The translations under genes and the position numbers were made by a program. From the NCBI GenBank assembly GCA_963702535.1, contig CAVPDG010000029.1, positions 1-43,225 of the forward strand: a stretch of DNA of 43,225 nt. The letters are read 5' to 3'. This document shows, piece by piece, positions 8,331 through 17,650 of this stretch. The DNA is from CAVPDG01 sp963702535 (lineage in GTDB: Bacteria > Chloroflexota > Anaerolineae > Anaerolineales > UBA4823). The notes under the pieces are model-generated. The model did no database searches. It was not told the origin of the DNA and was given only the letters and a program-made list of their open reading frames with translations. The stretch's first letter is position 1. Each line of letters starts with the position of its first letter.

Positions 8331-11068
8331 ATGTCATCCATTCCTTCGGGCACTGTAACTTTCCTGTTGACCGATATCGAGGGCAGCACGCGCCTATGGC
8401 ATGAAAAGCCGCAGGCGATGGCTGTCTCGCATCCCGCGCCATAATGGCATCCTGCGCCAGGCGATCGAATCCCACAATGGATACGTCTATCAAATCATCG
8501 GCAATTCTTTTTGCGCCTCCTTCCACAACGCCTACGATGGCTTGTGTGCTGCCCTATCTGCCCAACGAGCGCTGCACGCAGAGCCCTGGGGTGAGACCGG
8601 TAAGCTACGCGTGCGCATGGGGATACATACCGGAGTAGCCGCGGAAATCTCTAACGATAGATCGCAAAGCTATTCCGCAGGCTTACGACCCTGGCTGCAA
8701 CGCAACGCATCATGTCCACTGCTCACGGCGGGCAGGTCTTGATCTCACAAACCACTCACGATCTTTTAGGGGAACGACCTACCCGAGGATGTTATCCTCC
8801 GTGATATGGGCGAACACCGCCTGAAAGACATGCGCCTGCCCATGCGTCTGTACCAGCTCGTGGCTCCAGACCTGCGCCAGGATTTCCCGGCGATCAAATC
8901 CCTGAGCACAATCCCCAACAACTTGCCGTTGCAATTGACCTCTTTCATCGGGCGTGAAAAAGAGATCGCTGAGATCAAAAGCCTGCTCAAATGCGGCCCG
9001 CCTGGTCACCCTCACCGGTTCCGGCGGCACCGGGAAAGACGCGCCTGGCCCAAGAAGCAGCTGCGGAAATGCTCCCCACCTTCACACAAGGCGTATGGCT
9101 GGTCGAGCTGGCCCCTCACAGACCCGGAGCAGATCATCCCCCTCATGGCACAGACTTCGGCTTGCAATCGATGCCTTTCATCCCACAGATCACCCAGGTG
9201 ATGGACTATCTGCGCGATAAAAAGCACTGCTGATCCTGGATAATTGTGAGCATCTGATCGAAGCCTGCGCCCGCCTGGCCGATGACTTGCTGCACTAATG
9301 CGCCGGGTCTTAAAGATCCTCGCCAGCAGTCGCGAGCCTTGGGCGTTGCCGGCGAGGTGGTTTATCGCACCCCTCCACTCACGGAGTCCGAATCAACCCG
9401 GCTCTTCGTTGAGCGCGCCCGCCTGGCGAATGCGCAGTTCAACCTCACCGAAGCCAACACAGCCTCTATCGCTCAAATCTGCGCCCGTCTCGATGGCATC
9501 CCGCTGGCGATCGAGCTGGCAGCGGCGCGCTCCAGGCTGCTCTCTCCTGAGCAGATAGTTGCCCGCCTGGATGACCGCTTCCGCCTGCTGGTCGGCGGCA
9601 GCCGCACCGCCCTGCCCCGCCAACAAACCCTGCGCGCCCTGATCGATTGGAGCTATGACCTGCTTAACGGATGGAGAGAAGCGGCTCCTGCGCACTGCTT
9701 CCGTCTTCATTGGCGGCTGGACGCTGGATGCAATCGAAGCCGTCTCGGGCGACCCGCAAGTTCTGGAACACTTGGAACAGCTCATCAATAAATCGTTAGT
9801 AATTGCAGAGGAGCGGGGTAATGAGATGCGCTACAGCATGCTGGAAACCATCCGTCAGTATGCGCGCGAAAAATTATTCGACACACAGGAAACTACGGAC
9901 GTGCGCGACCGCCACTTTTTCTACTTCGATCAACTGTCGGAATCGATGTGGGAGAACTACCGCGGGTTGAAAGATTATTCACTCTCGCGAGATATCGCCG
10001 GTGACGAGCTGGAGAACCTTCGTCTGGCCCTGGAGTGGGGCTTGGAGAGGCATATAGAAGCTGCATTGCGTTTAGCATCCAACTTCAACTTCATCTCGAG
10101 CTGGATAGGTAACGTGATCGAAGGCCAGACCTTACTCACTTTAGCCCGGGAGCGCTTTAATACACTTCCGCCGGTCGATAGTGAAACCGCATTACACCGA
10201 CAAAGGCTGCTTACCCGGGCATTTTTCTCACAAGGCATGACTGCGATGGCTACTGGTGGCATATCATTTGCCATCCAATCATTGCAGGAGGCCATTTCTA
10301 TGGCACGCCAGGTCGACGACCAAAGGCTGCTGGGCTACAGCTTGGAGATGCTGTACACCGCCTCTGCATTCAATGACGTTCTAGCCGACGCCGATGCTGT
10401 CGAAGAAGGCTATCGCAGTATTTAACGACATGAATGACAACTGGGGCAAAGTAATGGCATCGATGAATATGGCCAGGTTGGCATTAGCGCGCGGCAATGA
10501 TGACGAAAGCCAAAAGTATTTCGGCATGCTAAAAGAACTCATAAAAGATGATCCCTTGTCATTCCAGGCAGGCATGTTTTGCCTCAGCATGGGCTATTCG
10601 GAACGCTTCAATAATCACATCGAAATCGCCAAAGGATATTTCGAGCAGGGGTTGGCCATTTTCAAGCGGTTGCGCCACAAGGGTTTTGAAAACGTGATGC
10701 TGAGCGAGCTGGGGCACATTGCTCGCCTGACGGGTGACATCCCCCAGGCAAAGCAGATTTACCAACAGACAATATTGCGCTTTCAAGATGCTGGCAATCG
10801 TGCTGCCATCGCCCACCAACTCGAGTGTTTCGCCTTTATTGCCCTCGGCGATGGCGAGCCGCTGCGCTCAGCCAAGCTACTCGGTGCCGCCGATGCCTTG
10901 AGGGAGAGGGTCGAAAGCCAGATGACCGGGCACGAACGATTGGAATATGACCAGCAGTTAACCCATTTACATTCGTTACTTCACGATTCAACTTTAAATA
11001 CCCTCTGGAGTGAAGGGCGCTCCATCACGATGGAGAGTGCAATTGATCTTGCTTTGATTAGAGTTTGA
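8331..11068 (+). pseudogene. Adenylate/guanylate cyclase-domain + NTPase + TPR-like regulator, many frameshifts
   Basis: Start ATG 8331 gives GTVTFLLTDIEGSTRLW, the opening of class III nucleotide cyclase domains. Pieces in changing frames then give IIGNSFCASFHNAYD, RVRMGIHTG and GEHRLKDM. An NB-ARC/STAND-type ATPase follows: PLQLTSFIGREKEI, then a P-loop GSGGTGK that is frame-broken by one extra G straight after the Lys (about 9039-9049), LILDNCEHLIEAC, ILASSRE, GIPLAIELAAARSRLLS, and ALIDWSYDLL. From 9655 the frame is stable through a winged-helix-like VLEHLEQLINKSL and TPR-like repeats, with one more shift near 10390. Roughly ten shifts over 2.7 kb, most between 8400 and 9700, far exceed the density elsewhere. 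It may be a real pseudogene or the worst-sequenced stretch. An intact version would be a cytoplasmic signalling ATPase of about 910 aa. Confidence 0.75.
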
Positions 11069-11080
11069 GGAGAGATTTAA

Positions 11081-11575
11081 ATGAACTGGATTATATTCGT
11101 CAAGTTCCTACATATCGTCGCTGCAATGGTGATGATCGGTGGCGGTTTCGCCCGGCAGGTGGTGAGAGGCATTGCCAGGAAGAGCGATGACATTCACCAG
11201 GTCGCCTTCTTGACCCAGGCTGCGGGCCGCATTGACCGGCTCATGGTGATACCAGGCAGCGATCTGGTTATCATTTTCGGGGTTATTCTAGCCTTGGTTC
11301 TGAAGCAGCCCATCCTAGGATTTATTCAGGGCGCTTCTCGCAACTGGCTCTTGGTCGCCAACTTGTTGGTGATCGCCATCCTGGTAGTTGTATTTGCGCT
11401 ATTCGTGCCCTATAACCGAAGATTGGAGCCGATCATCCAAGCGGCGCTGGCGGAGGGTCACGTCACTCCTGAGCTGAAGGCGCGCTCGATGATAAAGTCG
11501 ATCAAATGGGGGCATCATTTTGAAGAAGCGGCCGGTATCGTGATCGTGGCCTTGATGGTCTTCAAGCCCTTCTAA
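11081..11575 (+). CDS. DUF2269-like integral membrane protein
   Basis: 164 aa with four hydrophobic segments (about residues 4-20, 55-75, 88-108 and 145-162). N-terminal FVKFLHIVAAMVMIGGGFARQ, with a His in the first helix, resembles DUF2269/YphA-type membrane proteins whose biochemical role is not established. A strong Shine-Dalgarno GGAGAG overlaps the stop region of the preceding regulator, so the two genes are probably co-transcribed. It converges with degV, whose stop codon is 9 bases away. Confidence 0.65.
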   Translation: MNWIIFVKFLHIVAAMVMIGGGFARQVVRGIARKSDDIHQVAFLTQAAGRIDRLMVIPGSDLVIIFGVILALVLKQPILGFIQGASRNWLLVANLLVIAILVVVFALFVPYNRRLEPIIQAALAEGHVTPELKARSMIKSIKWGHHFEEAAGIVIVALMVFKPF

Positions 11576-11584
11576 GCCGGCTAC

Positions 11585-12436
11585 TCACCCGGGTTCGGTG
11601 TACAGCGCAATGCCGATCGTGCCCGGTCCAACATGGACGGCGATGTTCGGGCTGCACTCTACGGTGAAGATCTCCTTACAATTCAAACGGCTCTCCACCT
11701 CGGCCTGGAACTCCCGAGCCACATCCGCAGCGTCGGCATGCACGATACCGACGTGCACGGGCTGCCCAGCGGCATGCTCTTCAGCCAGCTCGAGCAGGCG
11801 CTGCAATGCCTTCCTGGAGGTGCGCACCCGCTCCAGGGCATCGATTTTTCCCTCCTCGTTGAAGTATAAGATGGGCTTGACGGCGAGCACCGTCCCCAGG
11901 TAACGGGAAGCGGTGTTGATCCGCCCCCCGCGGTGCAGGTACTCCAGCGTGTCTACGGCAAAATATACGTGCAGGCGCCGGGCGATATCCTCGGCAATCT
12001 GCTTGACCTCTTGAAGGGAATTGCCCTGTTCTAATGCACGGGCAATCGCCAGGATGATCAGCACCTGTCCCATCGAGGTGATGCGGGTATCTACAATCTC
12101 TACCGGGATGCGCGTGAATTCGCTCCTGGCGAGCTGGGCGGTTGCCACGGTACCGCTGATACCGGAGGAGATGAGCGGGGCAATGATGGCGTCTGCAGAT
12201 TGCGCAGCAGTCTCAAAGACCTGCAGAAAATCCTGCACCGATGGCTGCGACGTGGTGGGCAATTCTTTGCTCTTCGCTAGCCGTTGGTAAAACTCGTCCA
12301 CGGAAATATCCACACCGTCGCGGTAAGTTTCCTCTCCCCAATGCACCTTGAGCGGGACGACATGCACCCGGTATTGCTCGACCCACTTGCGGGGCAGGTT
12401 TGCCGTGCTATCCGTCACGATGGCGATCTTCGACAT
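11585..12436 (-). CDS. DegV family fatty-acid-binding protein
   Basis: 283 aa, full length for DegV proteins. Diagnostic segments are IVTDSTANLP at the N-terminus, LPTTSQPS near residues 60-67, LISSGISGT, VDTLEYLHRGGRI near residues 157-169, and HVGPGTIGIALY at the C-terminus. DegV/FakB-like proteins bind a fatty acid in a cleft between two domains and, in Firmicutes, present it to the kinase FakA. No FakA/DhaK-like gene lies in this window. It follows the M81 peptidase gene on the same strand after 55 bases, with no obvious terminator between. Confidence 0.93.
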   Translation of the reverse strand: MSKIAIVTDSTANLPRKWVEQYRVHVVPLKVHWGEETYRDGVDISVDEFYQRLAKSKELPTTSQPSVQDFLQVFETAAQSADAIIAPLISSGISGTVATAQLARSEFTRIPVEIVDTRITSMGQVLIILAIARALEQGNSLQEVKQIAEDIARRLHVYFAVDTLEYLHRGGRINTASRYLGTVLAVKPILYFNEEGKIDALERVRTSRKALQRLLELAEEHAAGQPVHVGIVHADAADVAREFQAEVESRLNCKEIFTVECSPNIAVHVGPGTIGIALYTEPG

Positions 12437-12491
12437 ATCCCTCTCCTAAATATCATCCATGACCCACCGAATTTTCAATCGACTACGCTGC

Positions 12492-13958
12492 TCACGCCTG
12501 CCACTCTGCGATGTCGTCCAGCGGGAAGAGCGGTCGCGGCGCTTTCTCCCACTTGAATTGACGCAAATCCCAACCGGAGAGCCCTGGGCAGTCTGCCCAG
12601 ATGACATCGGTGTAGAGCGGGGCAAACATCTGGTAGTTGAAGTAGGTCTTCACTACGATCATCTGTGCCTGCGCCGGATCGATGCCAAAGCGGCGGTAGA
12701 TATCCGGGTGCGTACCCCCAATGCCGCGATTCTCGCTCACGACGACGCGCACGTTCCCCAGCTCCAGCAGGGCGCAGCGTCCCATATCCGAGGCGCCCAA
12801 CCTGCCCAAAGTGAAGACCATGCCGTTCTCAACGACCCCGCCGACGCGCCCGCGCACGCGTATGGTCTTGCCATACACCTGATCCAGCTTGCCGCCGATG
12901 GCAGCATCGATCTCCGCCCCCGTACCGGCAGCGAAGGCTTGTGCAACAACCTGCGCATCGACCAGGGGCAGCAACGCCAGGCAGGGGACTTGCTGGCGCA
13001 GCATCTCCTCGAGCAAGCAGGTGCTGTCGCCTGGCACGCCGGAGAGCACGCTATCCGAAGCGTCGCAAATGATCACCGGACCGGACGGCGCCTGGACTGC
13101 CCGGCGGATTGCTTCCTGCGGCGCTAAGCGCCGCACCTGCCAGAACTCATGGCGCATCTCCCAGGCTTTTTGCGCCAGCTCCGCAGCCAGCGCCTCGGCG
13201 AGGGGCTGATCGCCATCGGTCACCACCACGGTGCTCCAGCCCAGCTCCGGCACATCCAGCCAGGGCTGGACGGGGAAGTTGGAGACCGAAAGCACGCCCG
13301 GGCGTTGCTCCATCTGGCGCGCCAGCCCGAACCACTCCTGCATGGGATATTCATCTGTCTTGCCACGATCAGCCGGCGCCAGCATAGGGATCTTGCGCCA
13401 GGCGATCTCCGGCTTCACTTGACCCTGGATAATTGAGCGTAGCAATTGAGCGCCGCGCACGCCCGTCTCGTAGGGATCATGCGGCAAAGTCTGGTAGCCC
13501 AGCAACCCGTCAACGGATTCAACAATCTGCCGGGTGATGTTGGCGTGGTGGTCCAGCGTAACAACCACCGGCGTGTCCCTACCCACCACCCCTCGCACCG
13601 CTGCCAGCAGGTAGCCCTCCGGGTCGTCGATCTTCTCGCTGGCTGAAGCTCCGTGCATCGAGAGCAGCACGCCGTCCAGGGGCAGGCTCGCCTCGAGTCC
13701 TTCAACCAGGCGATCTTTGAAGCTCTCCAGCGCTTCTGCCGTCACCCTGCCGCCGCTCATTGCCCAGGCGCGCAGAATCGGCGCCAGGACTTCCCCCTTG
13801 AGCGCATCCATAAATCCCCCGATCTCACCGAGACCCTGCATTTTTTCCGGGATCTCATCGCCGGAGAACAGCCCACCCTGCTCGAATTCCCGCAAGCCGG
13901 TAGGAATGCGGCTGAAGGTGTTCGTCTCCTGCCAGATTTGCGCAATGGCAATTTTCAT
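12492..13958 (-). CDS. M81 family metallopeptidase (MlrC-like)
   Basis: 488 aa, intact. It begins KIAIAQIWQETNTFS, the usual M81/MlrC N-terminus. Conserved metal-region motifs include LLSMHGA, DDPEG, VVTLDHHANIT and YQTLPHDPYETG. The C-terminal MlrC domain includes VICDASDSVLSGVPGDST and ENRGIGGTHPDIYR. MlrC was named for degrading linearised microcystin. Most homologues lie in bacteria without that pathway and probably hydrolyse other small peptides or amides, so the substrate is unknown. The start is divergent from the MBL-fold gene at 14053, across 94 bases. Confidence 0.92.
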   Translation of the reverse strand: MKIAIAQIWQETNTFSRIPTGLREFEQGGLFSGDEIPEKMQGLGEIGGFMDALKGEVLAPILRAWAMSGGRVTAEALESFKDRLVEGLEASLPLDGVLLSMHGASASEKIDDPEGYLLAAVRGVVGRDTPVVVTLDHHANITRQIVESVDGLLGYQTLPHDPYETGVRGAQLLRSIIQGQVKPEIAWRKIPMLAPADRGKTDEYPMQEWFGLARQMEQRPGVLSVSNFPVQPWLDVPELGWSTVVVTDGDQPLAEALAAELAQKAWEMRHEFWQVRRLAPQEAIRRAVQAPSGPVIICDASDSVLSGVPGDSTCLLEEMLRQQVPCLALLPLVDAQVVAQAFAAGTGAEIDAAIGGKLDQVYGKTIRVRGRVGGVVENGMVFTLGRLGASDMGRCALLELGNVRVVVSENRGIGGTHPDIYRRFGIDPAQAQMIVVKTYFNYQMFAPLYTDVIWADCPGLSGWDLRQFKWEKAPRPLFPLDDIAEWQA

Positions 13959-14004
13959 GGTCTGATCCTATCTGAAGTGTAACATATCCGCAGTGAAATG
14001 CTTG

Positions 14005-14030
14005 TTGACACTCTGAAATTATGCTATGCT
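14005..14030 (+). promoter_or_regulatory. Possible promoter of MBL-fold hydrolase gene
   Basis: A consensus -35 TTGACA at 14005-14010 is followed by TATGCT at 14025-14030. The 14-base spacing is shorter than ideal. It lies 23-48 bases before the ATG at 14053, which has a good AAAGGAG Shine-Dalgarno at 14042-14048. Confidence 0.4.
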
Positions 14031-14052
14031 ACTGGCAGCCAAAGGAGAAGCC

Positions 14053-15139
14053 ATGTTCAAAATTACATTCCTACCCGCACGTTTTGGCGACGCCATCTGG
14101 ATCGAGTACGGAGATGCAGCTCGCCCGCATACTATCCTGATCGACGGCGGAACAGCAGGGACGCGCCGCCAGATCAGCGAGGCAATGCAAAAAACCGGTC
14201 AATCCAGACCCAACCTCGATCTGTTGGTCATTTCGCACATCGACCGCGACCACCTGGAAGGCATACTCGGCTTGCTTGAGCAAGACACCCCCGGATTCAC
14301 CGCTGAGGAAGTCTGGTTCAACGCTTTTCGCCACCTGCCCGAAGATCCCGACGAGGTGGTTTTCAGCCCAATGCAGGCGGAGCGGCTGACCGAGCGGCTG
14401 GATTTCCTCGGGTGGGATTGGAACAAGTCCTTCGGAGAAAATGCGGTTTGCATGCCTGCGCAAGGATTAGCAGAACCCATTACCCTCGCCGGGGGTATGA
14501 AAATTACCCTGCTCACGCCGACTTCCCAGGCATTATTCAACCTGCGCTCCGATTGGGAAGATGAGATCCGCCAGGCAAACCTGCGCAAGGGCGCGGTCAA
14601 GCCTCCCAATGACGAAGCCGTTCCCGAAGAGGAAGTGTCATTCGATATCCCCATATTGCCTGACCTGCAGGCGCTCTCTGCAACACCCTTCCAGGAAGAC
14701 ACATCTTCCGCCAACCATTCGAGTATCTCCTTCCTGGCAGAATACCAGGGACTGCGCGCCTTGTTCGCCGCGGATGCGCCTGCCGGCGATGTACTGGCTT
14801 CGCTCGAAAAGCTTTCGCCAAACCAGCGCTCTCAGCCTGGACCTGCTCAAGGTCTCCCACCACGGCAGCGCGTACACCACCAGCCTGGAGCTTGTCCACA
14901 AGCTCAATTGCCAGCGCTTCGTGATCTCTACCAACGGCTCGATCTTCAAGCACCCGGATCAGGAAGCCATAGCCCGTGTGCTCACCGGCAGCCAGGGCAA
15001 AGCCCAGCTCTATTTCAACTACCGCAGCCCGCGCAACGAGATCTGGGATAGCGAGGAGCTGAAAGGGCAATACGGTTACAGCACGATCTACCCAGAATCG
15101 AAGGATTCAGGCATATCGATCGACCTGGCAGCAAGTTAG
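14053..15139 (+). CDS. Metallo-beta-lactamase fold hydrolase, ComEC-like (one frameshift)
   Basis: About 362 aa from ATG 14053, preceded by AAAGGAG. It begins KITFLPARFGDAIWIEYG and TILIDGG, then the metal-binding SHIDRDHLEG (HxDxDH). A second conserved part, SSISFLAEYQGLRALFAADA, precedes a frame shift near 14815. The continuation LLKVSHHGSAYTTS is the SHHGS motif seen in ComEC-type MBL domains, followed by VISTNGS and KHPDQEA. No membrane domain is present, so this is a stand-alone cytosolic hydrolase, possibly acting on a phosphodiester. The span is 3n+1. It converges with the SDR gene (stop at 15162). Confidence 0.83.
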
Positions 15140-15161
15140 AGCGATACAAACCTGGGCGATA

Positions 15162-15956
15162 TTATAGATTCATCCCCGCCAGCAACCCGCCGTCGATGAT
15201 ATACGTCTGCCCGGTGCAGTAAGAGCCCGAATTTGCCGCCAGAAAGAGCGCCGCATGGGCAAACTCATCCGCCTCGCCCTGCCTGCCCAGCGGCAGCCGG
15301 GCGTTGACCAGGGGCAGGATGTCTTCCTCTTTTCCCAACCTGGCAACGGCGTCTTTGGACATATCTGTCCAGAAAGCGCCAGGCACCAGGGAATTCACGC
15401 GGATTTTATGCGGCGCCATCTCCAGCGCCAGGGCGCGGGTGAAGCCGTTCATGCCGCTCTTCGAAGCAGCATAAGCAGTGCAGTTTGGCTGAGTGGCAAA
15501 TGCGTGGCACGAGCCGATGTTCATGATTACCCCGCCCCCGGCAGAGATCATGTGCGGGATGGCGTAACGGCAGCACAGGAAAAGCGACTTCAGGTTGACT
15601 CCCATCACATGGTCCCAATCCTCTTCACTGTGCTCAAGAAAGGGCCGGTAGAAGGTGATGCCAGCATTATTGACCAGGATATCGATGCCCCCGAAGGCGT
15701 CTACCGTCTCTTGTACCATCAAGCGAGCGTCTGCGTCCACCGCCACATCACCGGCAACCGCCAGCGCCTCGCCGCCTGCCGCGGTGATCTCGTGCACGAT
15801 CTCATCTGCCTTATCACGGCGCTGGCGATAATTGACTCCCACCCGGGCGCCTTCCTGGGCGAAGAGCAGGCAGATGGCTGCCCCCAGCCCGCGGCTGCCG
15901 CCGGTTACCAGGGCGATCTTATCTTTCAAGCGTGGATTGGTCAGGTTACGTTGCAT
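15162..15956 (-). CDS. Short-chain dehydrogenase/reductase (SDR)
   Basis: 264 aa from ATG 15956, chosen because GAGGAG sits just upstream and the product then begins at a normal SDR N-terminus; a longer in-frame start at 16064 adds an unlikely 36 aa. Cofactor loop TGGSRGLG is at residues 18-25 and NNAG at 96-99. The catalytic set is Ser149 (NIGSCHA), Tyr162 and Lys166 (YAASK). The C-terminal GQTYIIDGG is typical of FabG-like SDRs. The aminotransferase gene lies 52 bases upstream on the same strand, so they are likely one operon acting on a keto/amino intermediate (inference). Confidence 0.92.
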   Translation of the reverse strand: MQRNLTNPRLKDKIALVTGGSRGLGAAICLLFAQEGARVGVNYRQRRDKADEIVHEITAAGGEALAVAGDVAVDADARLMVQETVDAFGGIDILVNNAGITFYRPFLEHSEEDWDHVMGVNLKSLFLCCRYAIPHMISAGGGVIMNIGSCHAFATQPNCTAYAASKSGMNGFTRALALEMAPHKIRVNSLVPGAFWTDMSKDAVARLGKEEDILPLVNARLPLGRQGEADEFAHAALFLAANSGSYCTGQTYIIDGGLLAGMNL

Positions 15957-16008
15957 AATCTCCTCATCGAGAAAACCAACACCTTCGGCATCAATGAATT
16001 TTTCTCCA

Positions 16009-17343
16009 TCAGAACTCCCGCAAAGCGCTCTCAATGCGATTGAGAGCTTCATCGATATCCTCATGAGAATGCGCCGCGGAGAAGCCGTGATGACCGCTCA
16101 CCAGAGCGCCATAGCTGTGGAAATACACGCCTTTGCCGGCACAAAGGCGCAGGAACCTGGCTGCCAGGCCGCCATCGTGTTTCAGTGTATCAGCAAAGCT
16201 CTGCACCTCTTCTGTAAATCCGAAGAATAAGCCAAAGCGCGCCCCCACCCCCTGGATGCGCGCCGGTATCTCCGCGCGCATGAATAGCTCGGTCAAGCCC
16301 CGGTATAAGTGGTCCGCCAGGCTATAGATATTGTCGTAGAAGCCTGGAGCCGTGATCTCCTCCAGGCAAGCCAGCGAAGCAGAAACAGAGAGCAGGTTAC
16401 CGGTCGTGGTCCCGCTGTGGGTTACATCGCCGAAAGGGGTAACCTGGGACATGATCTCGCGCTTTCCGGCAACCACTGCCAACGGCAATCCGTTGGTGAG
16501 CGCTTTGCTGATCACGCACAGGTCGGGCGTGACGCCGTAATAACCCTGGGCGCAGCTCACTCCGGTGCGGAAAGCGGAGAGCACTTCGTCATAGATCAAA
16601 ACGATGTTGTGCTCGCTTGCCAGCCGGCGGACAAATTCCATGTATGCTTTGCTGGCGACGATCCCGCCGGAGTTGTAATTGATCGGCTCCATCATGATCG
16701 CCGCGATCCGGTCGCCTTGCTGCCGGACGGCGCTTAACAGGGCATCTTCGTCCTGCCAGGGGATGACCTCCACCAGCTCATCCAGCAAAGCAGGAATGCC
16801 CGCCGATTCGCGCTGCAGGGTGACGCGATAACCGCGACTCACCGGTGCAAGAGGTGAATGCGCGTTGTACATGACGTAATCGTGCAAGCCGTGGAAGTGC
16901 CCCCAAAACTTGAGCAGCTTAGGCTTACCGGTGTAGGCACGCGCCAGGCGCAGCGCCAGCATTGTGCCTTCCGTGCCGCTGTTAGTCAGGCGCACCATCT
17001 GCGCGCAGGGGATGATCTCGCAAATCTTGCGCGCCAGCGCCAGGTTCTGCTCAGTCTCGTAGCCTGAGATCACACCGCTCTCCAGAGCAGTCATAAGCGC
17101 CTGGCGCACCGCGGGGTTCCCGTGACCCAGGAAGGCAGCCCCGTGCGCCAGGTTGAAGTCGATGTACTCCTTGCCGGTCACATCGTAGATGCGGCTACCC
17201 TGGGCGCGGGAGAGCGCCAGGGCGTAACCCAAGGCAGGGTTGAAGCGCGCCGAACCTGCCACGCCGCCGGGGAGGAATTCTTCGGCGGCGTGCTGGCGCT
17301 CGAGCAAAGGATGGGCGACGACGTGATCAATTGTGTCATTCAT
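16009..17343 (-). CDS. Class III aminotransferase (glutamate-1-semialdehyde aminomutase-like)
   Basis: 444 aa from ATG 17343 with GGAGA upstream; the in-frame start at 17397 would add 18 unconserved residues. PLP-enzyme motifs are LTNSGTEGTMLALRLAR (phosphate contact), KFWGHFHGLHD, IMMEPINYNSGG, LIYDEVLSAFR (Asp to the pyridine N) and SKALTNGLPLA (Schiff-base Lys). The order and the N-terminal LPGGV resemble HemL-like subgroup proteins. No other heme-synthesis gene adjoins it, and its operon partner is an SDR, so a role in amino-acid or amino-sugar metabolism is more likely than HemL (inference). Confidence 0.87.
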   Translation of the reverse strand: MNDTIDHVVAHPLLERQHAAEEFLPGGVAGSARFNPALGYALALSRAQGSRIYDVTGKEYIDFNLAHGAAFLGHGNPAVRQALMTALESGVISGYETEQNLALARKICEIIPCAQMVRLTNSGTEGTMLALRLARAYTGKPKLLKFWGHFHGLHDYVMYNAHSPLAPVSRGYRVTLQRESAGIPALLDELVEVIPWQDEDALLSAVRQQGDRIAAIMMEPINYNSGGIVASKAYMEFVRRLASEHNIVLIYDEVLSAFRTGVSCAQGYYGVTPDLCVISKALTNGLPLAVVAGKREIMSQVTPFGDVTHSGTTTGNLLSVSASLACLEEITAPGFYDNIYSLADHLYRGLTELFMRAEIPARIQGVGARFGLFFGFTEEVQSFADTLKHDGGLAARFLRLCAGKGVYFHSYGALVSGHHGFSAAHSHEDIDEALNRIESALREF

Positions 17344-17650
17344 TGGGATTCTCCGATCGAACCAACCTGATGCTAAATCCATTATGCCCGTCAGCAAATC
17401 ATCCTATACAAAACGCTCCCTTCAATTATCACACAAAATCGAGTCTCGCTTGCTCATCGGAAGCCACACCAACCAGTACAACTTAAACTTCCGCCAACCG
17501 GTAGAGTGCCCGCAACCAGCGGGATTATCAGCAGCAAAGACATGAGCAACTCTCGTGACAATCTGCGAAGAATAGCATCCCAGCATATAATACCTTCTGA
17601 CGATGAACGGATCCACGTAAGCCAAATAACCAACACCAACAAGGATACTC
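17344..17650. promoter_or_regulatory. Divergent intergenic region with -10 element for GH31 gene
   Basis: 307 bases without a convincing gene. A consensus TATAAT is at 17586-17591, about 60 bases before the GH31 ATG; the best -35 candidate is TCTGCG at 17562-17567, which is weak. A short hairpin CCCGC (17509-17513) / GCGGG (17519-17523) is present. Nothing else was recognised. Confidence 0.35.

Noticed and set aside
15255..16043. 262-aa + strand open frame opposite the SDR gene
   Set aside because: The SDR has a complete catalytic set on the other strand; this frame is a shadow.
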